Shown here in pieces: positions 50,474-60,281 of a stretch of 64,000 nt of DNA. The stretch is taken from NCBI GenBank assembly GCA_030068145.1, contig JAPJBO010000081.1:124001-188000 (forward strand), read 5' to 3'. Made by a program: the position numbers and the translations under genes. The number at the start of each line of letters is the position of its first letter. Positions within the stretch are counted from its first letter, which is position 1. The notes under the pieces are model-generated. The model was given only the letters and a program-made list of their open reading frames with translations. It was not told the DNA's origin and did not search any database. This DNA comes from Diplonema papillatum. Lineage: Eukaryota; Euglenozoa; Diplonemea; Diplonemida; Diplonemidae.

Positions 50474-50543
50474 TTTTTCCCCGCCGGCTCTTCCAAATTT
50501 GGACTGACAGTCCAAATGTGGATATAGAAGCTAATCCCCTGGT
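50474..50543 (-). repeat. RepJ fragment, reverse orientation
   Basis: TTTTTCCCCGCCGGCTCTTC, CAAATTTGGACTGACAGTCC and GATATAGAAGCTAATCCCCT are the reverse complement of 23051-23122. Confidence 0.85.
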
Positions 50544-50549
50544 GCCAAT

Positions 50550-50695
50550 ACTAGACCTAGCCAAGACTAGACCTCTTGAGTTTGTGCTAACCACGAATTG
50601 GGGAGTTGGGAGAACCTACGAAGCCAAAAGCAGGACCGACCCCCCCGTTCGTGAAAAAGCGAAGAATAAAACACCTTCTTTTTTCCATCAAGAGC
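50550..50695 (+). repeat. RepO copy
   Basis: GACTAGACCTCTTGAGTTTG, TGCTAACCACGAATTGGGGA, GAACCTACGAAGCCAAAAGC, AGGACCGACCCCCCCGTTCG and AAGCGAAGAATAAAACACC. Confidence 0.75.
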
Positions 50696-50738
50696 TGCAA
50701 CTCAACTATTCCTAAGAGCATCGCACGAAGATTGTGCA

Positions 50739-50876
50739 CAGCCACTAACGCGGCTGCACCGTTCAGATTCTGACCCCCGCAGTAGGCTTTGACGCCTCTC
50801 CCTGGCGCAGCCGCTTACGCGGCTGTACCGTTCAGATTTCGACCACCGCAATAGGCTTTGACGCCCCTCCCTGACG
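50739..50876 (+). repeat. Tandem pair, about 69-bp unit
   Basis: CAGCCACTAACGCGGCTGCA ... AGTAGGCTTTGACGCCTCTC is repeated as CAGCCGCTTACGCGGCTGTA ... AATAGGCTTTGACGCCCCTC. Each unit begins with a small hairpin (CAGCC...GGCTG). Confidence 0.85.
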
Positions 50877-51526
50877 CACAATCGCCGCAAAGGTGCAGCA
50901 CCACCGGAAGAGGAATGGGAACACGGGAGTCTCAGCTGTATTACGGGGGAGGGAGTTCAGGTGGGGCTGTGTTGCGGAGCTTTTCTATCGGGGGCTTCGT
51001 CCTGGCGCGGATGCATCATTTGGAAGGAGTTGACCCAAAGTGCCCGAAGCTGAGTGTCGCAAGCACCGGGCAATAGGTCTCACCGCCATTGACGATACAT
51101 TGCGACGCGTTCCACCGGCAGCCAAGTACGAAGCCGGTCAAGGCTCCGCGCTTTTTTTGGCACTAGCTTCCCCGTAGCTGCAACAGTTGCTCCAAAGCAG
51201 TCGTCTGGATTTGTCGCTCCGATCTCGTAGTCTGCCGTTTCCAGATGCTGCGCTTGGCTAACTGGCTGCAGCTGCGTGACCGCGTCAACGATTCTGCCGA
51301 AGCTTCAACATATTTTCTGAGATGGCAGAAACCGCAACATATTTTCTGAGATGGCAGAAACCGAGCCTTTTGTGAGATGGTTTTGTTGTCCAACGACCAG
51401 GCCTGTTCTCTCATTGTTTTCTCGCACATTCTCAAGCGAACTATAACCCTACTCTATGAAATTCTCTAATAAAAAAATCTCCAGAAGCCAAAGGCGCGGG
51501 AAAGGGAGCTGGAGCTGTATGCTAAT
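50877..51526. other. Non-genic stretch
   Basis: AACATATTTTCTGAGATGGC occurs twice in tandem near 51307 and 51333, followed by an F-tail (CTCAAGCGAACTATAACCC) near 51432. No gene. Confidence 0.35.
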
Positions 51527-51640
51527 AATACTGCAGGGATTAGTTGGCTCGACCTCTTGAGTTTGTGCTAACCACGATTTGGGAGTGGAGAACCTAATAT
51601 AAGCCTAAAGCAGGACCGACCCCCCCGTTCGTGAGCCCAT
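51527..51640 (+). repeat. RepO copy
   Basis: TACTGCAGGGATTAGTTGGC, TCGACCTCTTGAGTTTGTGC and GCAGGACCGACCCCCCCGTT. Confidence 0.75.
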
Positions 51641-52232
51641 GGGCCCAGGCTTCCTCCGAAGCACATTACTGAAGTATTTGTCGTTGTATAGTATGAGAAA
51701 GTAAGTGGGAAGGTGTCGTTTTCCCAAACAAAGCGAAGGGCTGAAGACCCTCTCAACGAAATATTAACAGAAGGACTGTAGAAGTAGGAAAAAAGAAAGG
51801 GGAAAAAGGTGCCATCATGATTACAACATCAAATTCAAGCAGCTACCGGAGAGGAAACGAAAGAGAGCTGATCGAACAGCATGTCGACCCCGGGTGCAGC
51901 AAAAAGATGGGTTCGAAAGCAAACAACATTATGAAGGAAAGTACAGAAGAACCCGAGAGAGAGGGCGGTCTATTTCCTTGTTTTTGTTGGCTTCCAACAC
52001 TGGGGTGGGCTGAGTACGCACTTCTCGGTACACTGCATTCGCAGGTCGGCACGGAGAAGCTGCATCTATCTTAGAAGGGCTACGTGGTCCGGAGGCAGTG
52101 TGATGGACCTTTCTTCGGAGGGGCTCACACACTGAAAGTTCGACCTAAATGCATCTATCGGGGAACCTGCCCACGGCCAGCAACGAAGCTGTCAACTGCA
52201 GTTCTGATCAGTCGATTTCGGTTGCAATTGTC
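51641..52232. other. Non-genic stretch
   Basis: Nothing recognised. Confidence 0.3.
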
Positions 52233-52292
52233 GTGCTTCCCCTCGTCCTCTCCCTCGAGGAAGTTTTCCTCACAGAGGACGAGGGGAAGCAC
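52233..52292. repeat. Perfect 19-bp inverted repeat (hairpin)
   Basis: GTGCTTCCCCTCGTCCTCT (52233-52251) pairs with AGAGGACGAGGGGAAGCAC (52274-52292) across a 22-nt loop that contains its own small stem (GAGGAA/TTCCTC). Confidence 0.95.
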
Positions 52293-53424
52293 ACTTGGGA
52301 ACGCTTTCATCGCCTGACAGAATGCTATACGCGACGTAAATAATAATTTGTTCACGTAAAGAAAAAATGATATCTATTGTACTCGGGAAAAAAAACTGCT
52401 GTCAGAACTTCGCTCGTCGGCAGCACGAACAAGAAGACAACTTTCAAACATTCAGTCATATTCTTCTGTAGTTTTAGAGGACGTAAGTCGCTTAAGAAGC
52501 TGGCACCAAGGGCAGCACTGGAGTAGATGACGACTGGCTACTTGTCACTACGGTTTGCTACAAGCTGGCGTTTTTACTTGACTCAGTTGGGCACGCCGCA
52601 ATGTGCCTCACAGGTTCCCTGTAGTAGCTAGCAACAGGTTTGCCACACAACCAGCATGCTAGCTCCTCTTGGGGCCCGGATCTGCTGATTCGCACGGGTT
52701 TTAAGCTCAGAATTCTGTTTCGCAGGGAGAAGAAGTTGGTGAAATCTTTGCAGTGTGTGACTGATTTCGAAAATTCTGTGAGTACAAATATGCCCAGTAC
52801 GTGGTCACCCCCCACAAAAATAAGCAAACGCCGAACGCCGGCCGAGATTCTTATTTCTGCCTATGGGCAGCAGTACCCCGGTGTCTCAGCTGGAAAGCTG
52901 AGACACAAGGAAGGGATCGGAATGGGACTTTCTTGCTCAGTCGCAGGTCGGGGGATTTTCACAGCTCCGAAGATTTACGGCGTGAACAGGACTGGACAGG
53001 CAAGAACGAAGTTACGAGGCACAAGTATTCCGGCACAGAGAGAAAAAGATTCGGGGAAAAAAAAAAAAAAAACAGAAAAATGCACGCACTAAGCTGAGCT
53101 TCACAAACAAACAAACAAAAGGTTCAATCGGTACCCCCATCCGGGATCGTCGGGACACAAAATGAAAAAGTATTCTTTAACCAAAAGAGTCGTTATTTTC
53201 ACCAGGTGAAGCGCACCGTCAAAACTCTTGTACGGTTCCCACGACACCAAACAGATCGTCCCTCGCGATCGACGGTAACACACAAACGGGAAGTCATGAA
53301 ACAGTACATGGGACGAGCAGTCCACCCTGCGTGTATACTGAGGCTGAAGAGGTTTCTAGTCGTAGATACGTGCGCTCGGCTAAGGCCGGCGCGTGGCGAG
53401 ACTGGAGGCAGCAGTTAAAGTTCG
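52293..53424. other. Non-genic; stem-loop at 52881 and RepU pieces
   Basis: GTGTCTCAGCT-GGAA-AGCTGAGACAC (52881-52906) is a perfect 11-bp stem with a GGAA loop. RepU-like pieces lie at 53118-53162 and 53250-53288. An A15 run lies near 53058. The 150-codon frame 52640-53092 runs into this poly-A and has no domain; it is not accepted. Confidence 0.5.
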
Positions 53425-53940
53425 GGGAACAGCAATGCTGGTGAAGCTAAGTTCGAGTGATGCTAAGTTCGGGCGTTGCTAAGTTCTGGTGCAAAGCGCT
53501 CAGGCTGCGCTGGTACTAAAAAAAAGTTCGGGCACGAAGCGAAGTTCGGCCAGGGTGGTAAGTCCGGGTGAAGCCAAGGTCGGTGCTCGTGCCCGGGGGG
53601 GGACCCCCCCCCGACCCACCGAGTACGGGAAAAGTTTGGCGCTGGTACCCGCCCCCGGACCCCCCTCCGCCGCCCCCCGGCGAAGCAGAGTTCGGGCGCA
53701 GCTAAGTTCTGGTGAAGCTCAGTTCGGACGATAATAAGTTCGAGTGATGCTAAGTTCGGGCGGAGCTGAAGCAAAGTTTGGGCGCAGCTGAGTTCGGGTG
53801 AAGCAACGCTCGGGCGAAGCTAAGTTCTGGCGAAGCAAAGTTCGGGCGATGCTAAATTCTGGTACGGGCGCAGCTGAGTTCGGACGAAGCAAAGTTCGCG
53901 CGAAGCTGTTCTGGTGAAGCAAAGTTCGGTTCTCGTAGCA
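53425..53940 (+). repeat. Decayed array of short AAGTTCGGGCG-type units
   Basis: GCTAAGTTCGGGCG, GCTAAGTTCTGGTG, GCAAAGTTCGGGCG and GCTGAGTTCGGACG variants recur more than 20 times at intervals near 15-22 bp, interrupted by a C/G-rich segment (about 53565-53690). All three frames translate to Arg/Phe/Leu-rich repeats, so this is a minisatellite, not a gene. Confidence 0.9.
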
Positions 53941-54096
53941 GTTTGGCCTGTGATGGCAAGCTCGGCCGCCCGACTCCGTTTCCCGGGGTGACCCAAATAC
54001 CGCGAGATACTGAGAAACTCCGCCAAAAACGCAAATTTCGGGCACATTTGACCCCAATACGCAACAAACCTCGAAAACAATCTTCGACCGGAAAAA

Positions 54097-54172
54097 TGTC
54101 AAGGGCGGGATTCGAACCCGGGCCTACCGGCCTGAAGGCCGACGCCCGCTCACTCTGCCACCCGTTTGCATT
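54097..54172 (-). tRNA. tRNA-like sequence with intact A and B boxes (tRNA relic or SINE head)
   Basis: On the minus strand: TGGCAGAGTGAGCGG fits a pol III A box and D arm, GGTTCGAATCC is a perfect B box in a T arm, and a T5 terminator follows at 54092-54096. Between them CGGCCTTCAGGCCG forms an anticodon-like arm whose loop is too short to assign an anticodon with confidence. The acceptor stem pairs only with a bulge (CAA..GGG with CCCTTG). It is therefore more likely a tRNA-derived element or decayed tRNA than a working gene. Confidence 0.5.
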
Positions 54173-55124
54173 TTGGCAGGGGAAAACAAAGCTAGCGTTG
54201 CACATCCCCCAGCTCAAAAAAAAAACAATACACTTTTGAGTGTAGAGAAAAGTGGGGTTGGCTCGAATAGAGGCTATTCACATTGCATGTTCATAGGACC
54301 TCCAGTCTCGAAATATGACGGAGCAGCCGAATCTGGGTACCGGCTCTCAGCACGCGGGGTGGGGTACCCGCTTCTATCAGAAAAGGCTGCTGGCGGTCGG
54401 AACGTCAGTCCGAAGAAGGGATTTGCGGGAACAAGCACCCGGTCAAACAGCGACATGCAGTCGAAAGCCAAGCAAAAAATCTCAACTGAAACTCCAAAAA
54501 AGAAAACGAACGAACCCAGCGAGAGTCGACAGGCAGCACACATGACGTAAATCGTCGACCTTGGCAAAGAAAACGAAGAAAAGACGTTCCGATGTGCCAA
54601 AAACACCGCTCAACGCGAGTCGTGGCGTTTCTTTTCCTTTTCCTTGTTCAGCAACAACACAAACCCACATGTTTCCTTTTTTTTGGCCCACACACACATT
54701 TCCTTGTCTGTGCCGAGACAGCAACGATGTCTGTTCACCTTTCCACTCACACCACGGCCACATTCTTTGGCCCCATTCCTATCCCACTATTTCCTTTTTC
54801 TGTTTTTCCCCTTGGTCATTGTTGTCCTTCCGTTTTTATTTACTTGCATACTTTCATTTCTTCACAGGCACGCAGTTCTCTCTTCTTTTGGAGGCGCCCC
54901 GAGGAATCAAGCGGGCGGAAAGGGAGGAAGACAACGCCAAAAAAGGCATTGTCCTTTCTCGGCGACTGGGCTAAGCGAAGAACAAATCGTTGCTGCTGAC
55001 TCCCGCCCGTAACCAATGCAAAAGAAGAAGGGATGGTGCGCTTCTACTGCAATCAAAGTCCTGACCACTAGCGGTTCCCGAAGGAGTCCAACCACCAAAG
55101 CGTGGGCTAGTCTGATGACTTGCT
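54173..55124. other. Non-genic stretch
   Basis: Pyrimidine-rich patches near 54630-54900, open in several frames at once, give hydrophobic readings without domains. No gene accepted. Confidence 0.3.
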
Positions 55125-55425
55125 GTCGTCAGGGAGTGAAAAAGAAAACAGCAACGAGCGTGAAGGGGCGAGCCACCATCTAGAAAAAAAGAATAGCTGT
55201 TCCGAAGAAGAAATTGAAAAACAAGGACTTCCCAGTCCGCCGATCAAAAAAGAAAAGAAGGGGAAAGCAAGAATCCGAAGCCGAAATCGAATAAAAAATC
55301 ATAAAAATAAATTATATGAATCACAACAAAAGAACAATCAGTCTAAAAGAACAACTACTCCTTACGGCGTCCCGCTGAAGAAGGCCCGCCGTCCGCTGAG
55401 TGTGTCCGTAGATAGTGTAAACTGA
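55125..55425 (+). CDS. Possible disordered Lys/Ser-rich coding block
   Basis: About 100 codons open to TGA at 55423-55425, reading GSEKENSNEREGASHHLEKK, SCSEEEIEKQGLPSPPIKKE and YGVPLKKARRPLSVSVDSVN. Although A-rich, the text resembles a basic, disordered regulatory tail and not random translation. No start, splice site or family is assured. Confidence 0.25.
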
Positions 55426-56064
55426 CTTTCAGTTGCCTCCAATACACTCATGCACATTCTCCTCGTACCAGCATTGTGAGTAAGAAGTCGTTCACTTGGC
55501 GAAACCCCGCGAATTGGAAGAAGCTCGTTTGTCGCCAGAACTGCGCAAAGGCCGCGAAAGTTGTCTGAGACACGGTTGAAAGGCTGGACGCTTACAACTG
55601 TACTTGAAACTCGTCGTAAGTTGTAAAAGGTCTGACGTATCGACACTCGTTCGCTACGTGGACCAGACAAACCAGCGGTGGCCAAGGGGTCCAAAAAGGA
55701 TGCGGTCGGCATGGCACAGCTCAGCCTCCGCTTCCTTTTGCTCCCGTAGCCGCAGTTGATGAAGATAGTTGAGAAAGAAAACAGAAAGTGCAATCACAAG
55801 TGGAAAACCAAAATGAGACGTTTGCTTCGAGGTTACTAAACAAAAACGTGTGACAAACCTTCATAAAAAGAGAGAAGAAGATCTGAGGAGGCCGGCTACC
55901 ATCCCACACCTTCCCCCACACCCTCCCTCGCACGTGATCTTTTTGTTGTTGCTGTTGATGTTGTTGTTGTTGTCTTTGTGAAAGCATGCAACGATTGTAG
56001 TTTGCAGCCGGACTTGAGTACCAGAAGACAGGAACGGAGCGAACGAGTCAAAGTAGCACTGGCG
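55426..56064. other. Non-genic stretch with a GTT-rich microsatellite
   Basis: GTTGTTGCTGTTGATGTTGT and following GTT repeats lie at 55945-55975. No gene. Confidence 0.4.
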
Positions 56065-56112
56065 GAAAAAAATTAAAAAGCGGGTGCCGAACCCGCTTTT
56101 TAATTCCAGCTT
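56065..56112. repeat. Hairpin related to the 4193 MITE ends
   Basis: AATTAAAAAGCGGGTGCCGA then ACCCGCTTTTTAATT forms an about 15-bp stem with a short loop; the flanking TTCCAGCTTCAGGG resembles 4296-4308. Confidence 0.75.
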
Positions 56113-56693
56113 CAGGGTATCCTCCACCGCGTCCACTGTGGACCGGTTATGTGCTGCTGCACCTCGTTCGTGTCTGTGACGGTTTGCAAGGTAAACCAGG
56201 TATTGGGCCACATGGAGGCGCAAGGCCTATCACTTCGACATCGCCAGTCACTGGTCTTGTACACGACCCCCTCCTGACGGAGATTCCAAAGGAAGTCCCG
56301 AATTCGCATCTTCTGTTGACAACATGCGACACAACACAACAGATGGGGTTCACTGATGTGATAGAACCTCTGCAACCTGAATCTAAGGCAAGATCGACCC
56401 CCCCAGCCCCCTCTTCATGAGACAAAGCGAAGTAAAGATATAGTCTAGCAGTAGCTGTGTCTCAACTATGCGCAGGTTTGCGGCGATCTTCCGGCAGTGC
56501 CTTCGCCACGCCGCAGATGCGCCGCACACGTGCGCGCTCTGGTTGCTTTTGCCACACGCATCTGTGAGGTCCAGCCTCAGAAAAACGGAGTGGAACAAGG
56601 GTCAGATGGAAAAGAGTTGGGGAAAAAGAAGAAGTTACGTAGCTTCTTTGAATGATTAGTGCATCATGAACTTGGAGAATCCAGTACCGCGGA
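56113..56693. other. Non-genic stretch
   Basis: A RepO-like tail (GATCGACCCCCCCAGCCC ... GACAAAGCGAAGTAAAG) lies near 56390-56435. No gene. Confidence 0.35.
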
Positions 56694-56912
56694 GAAATAC
56701 TCGAGGGGCTGCCTTGTGCCTACTTCGAAGGAGGCTACAGGGGGAGAAACAATACAACTACAAAATGGGTCTTTTTTGTTGAACGCTTACGCCCGCCACT
56801 GAACCCAGATTTACCTGTGTTTCGTGTGGGCTACAGCACATTAACCTCCTTTGATCTTCTGCAACTGGCAGCCTTCTCAAGTATTTCCTACAAAGCAGGT
56901 GCTTCTACAAAA
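56694..56912 (-). mobile_element. RepA copy, reverse orientation
   Basis: AAATACTCGAGGGGCTGCCT, GTTGAACGCTTACGCCCGCC, GGCAGCCTTCTCAAGTATTT and GCAGGTGCTTCTACAAAAAA. Confidence 0.9.
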
Positions 56913-56979
56913 AAGCTCGTCAACACGAGCAGCAGGTGGACCTGCTCCTGCCCTTGTCTTTTTCAGTACAATCGGCTTG

Positions 56980-57285
56980 CAGGGTTTACGCTCCACGTGT
57001 GGAACGTGTGGATTTCACACACGTTAATTCCTTTTGGATTTTGTTCCCCCACGTGTGGATCCACAGGTACCACATGTGGATTTTGATTTATTCGTCCACA
57101 TGCAGGGGAGTCTAGGCCCCAAGGCCGCACAGCCAGGTATCGCCAAGTCCAGTAGCCATCTAGCGCTATTTTTTTTTTCGGACGTCGCACATGAGGGGAA
57201 AGGTTTTTTTCCCCTCGAACCTTAAGCGCCCACATGTGGACCACACGTATTTTCTCTGAGACCGAAAACGGAGCGTAAGCCCTTG
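56980..57285 (+). mobile_element. hAT-E MITE, uninterrupted copy
   Basis: CAGGGTTTACGCTCCACGTG to ACGGAGCGTAAGCCCT, about 306 bp. The central T10 tract (near 57169-57178) is intact here, whereas it is the insertion point in the two other long copies, so this copy serves as the empty-site reference. The flanking duplication is imperfect here. Confidence 0.9.
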
Positions 57286-57307
57286 GCGCTTGTTCTTTTT
57301 TAAATTT

Positions 57308-57440
57308 GCGCTGCATTGTAGGAAATACTCGGAAGTGTGCTGCAGCCCATATGAAACACTTTGAAGTTGTAGTGTTTCACCCTCTAACCTCCGTCGAAAT
57401 ACACAAGTACACAATAAGGCGGCCGGCCGCTTGAGTATTC
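57308..57440 (+). mobile_element. RepA copy, short and diverged
   Basis: GCATTGTAGGAAATACTCGG, TGCAGCCCATATGAAACACT, TTTCACCCTCTAACCTCCGT and GCCGCTTGAGTATT. The interior is shortened. Confidence 0.7.
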
Positions 57441-58395
57441 TGTAGCCACGTGAAGGTACTGAACCGCCCGAGTAGGACCCTCTCGATCATGATCAATTGC
57501 CACCTGGAATTATCAGGTTTCGAGTTCAGAAGAGTGCGGTCAACGAAATCCCCTGATAGCTCCAGTTTCTGAGGCTGAGCCTATCACGCAGAAAAGTGAG
57601 GGCCGGCTCGACGCGTACATGTTGCTGCACCAAGCAGCACGTGCGCGTGCGCAGTAGGTTTTTGATTTTTTTTTGCCTGGACCGCCCCTCTTTTTCTGAG
57701 AAAAAAGAGAAAAGAAAGCAGCCGCAATCTCCCGCGTCCCCCCTCCCCCCCGCCAAGCCGTCTTTCCTCGGTCCTCGCTCTCTCTTCTTAAAACATCCGC
57801 GCGCAGATGACCCATGCCCCACCGTGAGTCCCCTGTGCGGCGCCAACGTGTTCTTTCCAACGAAAATGCATAGCAACCCTCGGATGGGGTGTGTGGAACC
57901 GTCTCAACGAAAGAAACCTTTGGCCATGAAAAAAAACACTTCTGCAGATTTGCAAGCTCCCTCATCAGGTGGCTTCTCGGTCTCCGGAAGGATGCAGAAC
58001 ACTTTATTAAGAAGCCACAAGAAGAACCGTCAATTAAAAGTAAAAAAGGTCGACACGTCTAGAAGAGCAGATTGAAAATCTGGGAAAAGCCGTAAGGCCA
58101 ACCATAAGTAGAGTCCGTTGAGAATGGCCGAAGCCACAGAAGACGTGACCACAGATGCTCCTTGCTCGTGCCGCACAAAACAGGCGCTGCTCAGAATGTA
58201 ACCCAGGAGGCATTACATTTCACGCGTTTCAATCGCTCAATAATCCGGAAAACTTATCTCGAGTTTTTACTGCACCATAAATTACGGAGAGAGTCTTTAA
58301 GCCGCGTAGGAGGCTGAGCTGCCGGATTGGACCCTCTGATCATGATCAATTGCCACTGACCAGCTCTCCGAGTAGTGCGGACAAGTGACCGTTGT
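57441..58395. other. Non-genic; RepH fragments
   Basis: RepH fragments at 57446-57560 (AGCCACGTGAAGGTACTGAA, TCGATCATGATCAATTGCCA) and 58329-58390 (CTCTGATCATGATCAATTGC). A 159-codon plus frame (57596-58075) has no domain. No gene accepted. Confidence 0.45.
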
Positions 58396-58670
58396 TTTCT
58401 ATCGAAGCGGTTGGGATCCACACAGCCGGCGTACGCCGTGGTAATGATGTTGCTGCCGATGTTGTTGTTGACCTGGTGGTACCTGAGTTTGAACTTGGTA
58501 TGCAGCAACAATCTGTGACGATAGGCTGCACAAGCCGGACGCAGCAGACTGACTACTTCGCACGCGTCGTGTAGCCGCCGTGGGGATCGTTAGTCAACTA
58601 TTCAATAGTAGTAGTTTGGTGCCTATTTGGTGACACTGTGAAGGGCGGCGTGTCTTGTGAGAATCCCTGC
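58396..58670 (+). repeat. RepG copy
   Basis: TCGAAGCGGTTGGGATCCAC, CAGCAACAATCTGTGACGAT and TGCCTATTTGGTGACACTGT, matching 31490-31790. Confidence 0.85.
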
Positions 58671-58815
58671 CCTGAGACTGGGTGCAAATCAGCGGGTTCA
58701 TCACCGGCGCGCGCAATCAAGAACTTTCAAGAACTCTAAAAAAGAGGCTGCGTCGATAGACCACAGGGCGCCTCCCGTTTTCCAACTTTTTTCCTTCAAG
58801 AATCATACAGCTTGA

Positions 58816-59035
58816 GCTAAAGGGAACATTCCGGAACACCGGTTGTACACGTAAACGAGGTCAACAAACGAAAAACTGCTCGTACAGGAACCTCCCCCCC
58901 AGAGATGCTTCCTGCAAGTACACGCAAAGAATGAGAATAGTTCGTGTTGTTTTCCCCGAGTTCATCTGATCTATCTTTTCGGTTAGTTGCCGATCGTTCG
59001 TTGCTTCGTTTACCAATGCAAAACCCGAACTTTTC
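58816..59035 (+). repeat. RepT copy
   Basis: AAAGGGAACATTCCGGAACA, GTACAGGAACCTCCCCCCCA and GATCGTTCGTTGCTTCGTTT, matching 27017-27240. The stretch 58671-58815 holds nothing recognised. Confidence 0.8.
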
Positions 59036-60195
59036 GGGAATGTTCTTTTTTAAGCAGGGTGGGGGGGTAAGTATGGAAGCATAGCCCAGCAGAGCTGACA
59101 CGGCTTAGCTCTCTGCCAAGATCCTATCCTTTCCGTCCGTTTCCACTCAAAAAGTCACTGCTTCATGCAAATCCAAAGCGCGTATTTTTTACTCGAGTCT
59201 CTCGGTCGCGGGGCTTCAGTGGGTCGGGGTCGGTGGTGCGAGAAACGCGGGAACTTGTTTGTCCTGAAAGGAAAACCGGTATTTGCTTTGCAAAAACACT
59301 GAGCCTGCCCACCCCTATTCTTCCTGGAACTGCATCGAATATCCTGCTGCTGTAGGGCAGCAGGACACCTTGTCCAGGTGGGTAGGTAGCGTCACCTCCC
59401 CGATGCGAGCTGATTGCCGGATGGATGCGGGCAACTGCACCTTTATACCACCGACAGCCTGGATGCTTCCAGGTTACGCGCAATCGGGGGTTTGAAACTG
59501 ACGACTAATAGACGAACATGATGACGAATATCAAAAGCCGGCGTTGACTGTGGCTGGTCTTTGTATGGGCTGCCTTGATGTTACTTTGATCAAACTCACA
59601 CACTAAGCTGAAACCTGCAGCTGTACATGACAGTCTATCCGTCTATCAGCAGTCTTGTCAGGGGGTGGGCCGGCTCAAACACGTTCATCACAGTTCAACA
59701 AATACATAGACCCCGCATTTCAGACCGTGTTTCGGACTGGTTTAGTCACCGGTCTTAGAATCATCGGGACGCGCTGGCGACAATGGGTTCCGCGCCTTCA
59801 AGCCAATTTGTTAACGGGTGACTGACCCCCCCGAGCCCCCTTTGGGACCCCCAAAAAGTCACCGAAGGCAAGCGTCATGCAACGTGTAGGCGCATGTATG
59901 CATGCAAGGAAGCACCGTATTTTTTGTGGACACACGCACGACGAACCCGAGATGACGTATCCTGGCAATCGCTTGATGGGGCGATCGCCTCACACGGTGA
60001 ACTTCAGCCGCGGAAGAAGGAGCGAAAGGCGGAGACGGCAAGCATGGTGCAAAAGCGCTCTTTTTCGGAGTGTAGGGTTGCGCGCTATATTGCGTCTTCA
60101 CCACACAACCCGTACAAAGCGGATGAACCTTGCGCACGCTTTTCTTGGTGCAACCGGAAGGAAAGGCAGGGTATATGTGGGAGATTGTGTGACCA
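59036..60195. other. Non-genic; RepK and RepQ pieces
   Basis: RepK near 59310-59355 (CCTGGAACTGCATCGAATAT); RepQ at 59545-59605 (GACTGTGGCTGGTCTTTGTA, TTTGATCAAACTCACACAC). No gene recognised. Confidence 0.45.
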
Positions 60196-60281
60196 GCACG
60201 CACACAACGAAAACGAAGCGCCTGTCTTTTCTATTTAGAGTGAAATAATAAAGACAGGCGCTTCGTTTTGTTTGTGCGTGC
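60196..60281. repeat. Long hairpin, about 33-bp arms
   Basis: GCACGCACACAACGAAAACG then AAGCGCCTGTCTTT pairs with AAAGACAGGCGCTTCGTTTT then GTTTGTGCGTGC; the loop is about 20 nt. The AAGCGCCTGTCTTT core is also found near 668 and 50108. Confidence 0.93.

Noticed and set aside
52640-53092. 150-codon plus-strand open frame
   Set aside because: Ends in a Lys run from a poly-A tract, contains a perfect stem-loop, and has no domain.
54097-54172. Selenocysteine tRNA (a TCA lies in the anticodon-like loop)
   Set aside because: There is no long variable arm and the acceptor and anticodon stems do not fit; a tRNA-derived relic is the safer reading.
53463-54217. Several minus-strand open frames (103-127 codons)
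   Set aside because: They translate the AAGTTCGGGCG array in different frames; similar Arg/Leu-rich text appears in all of them.
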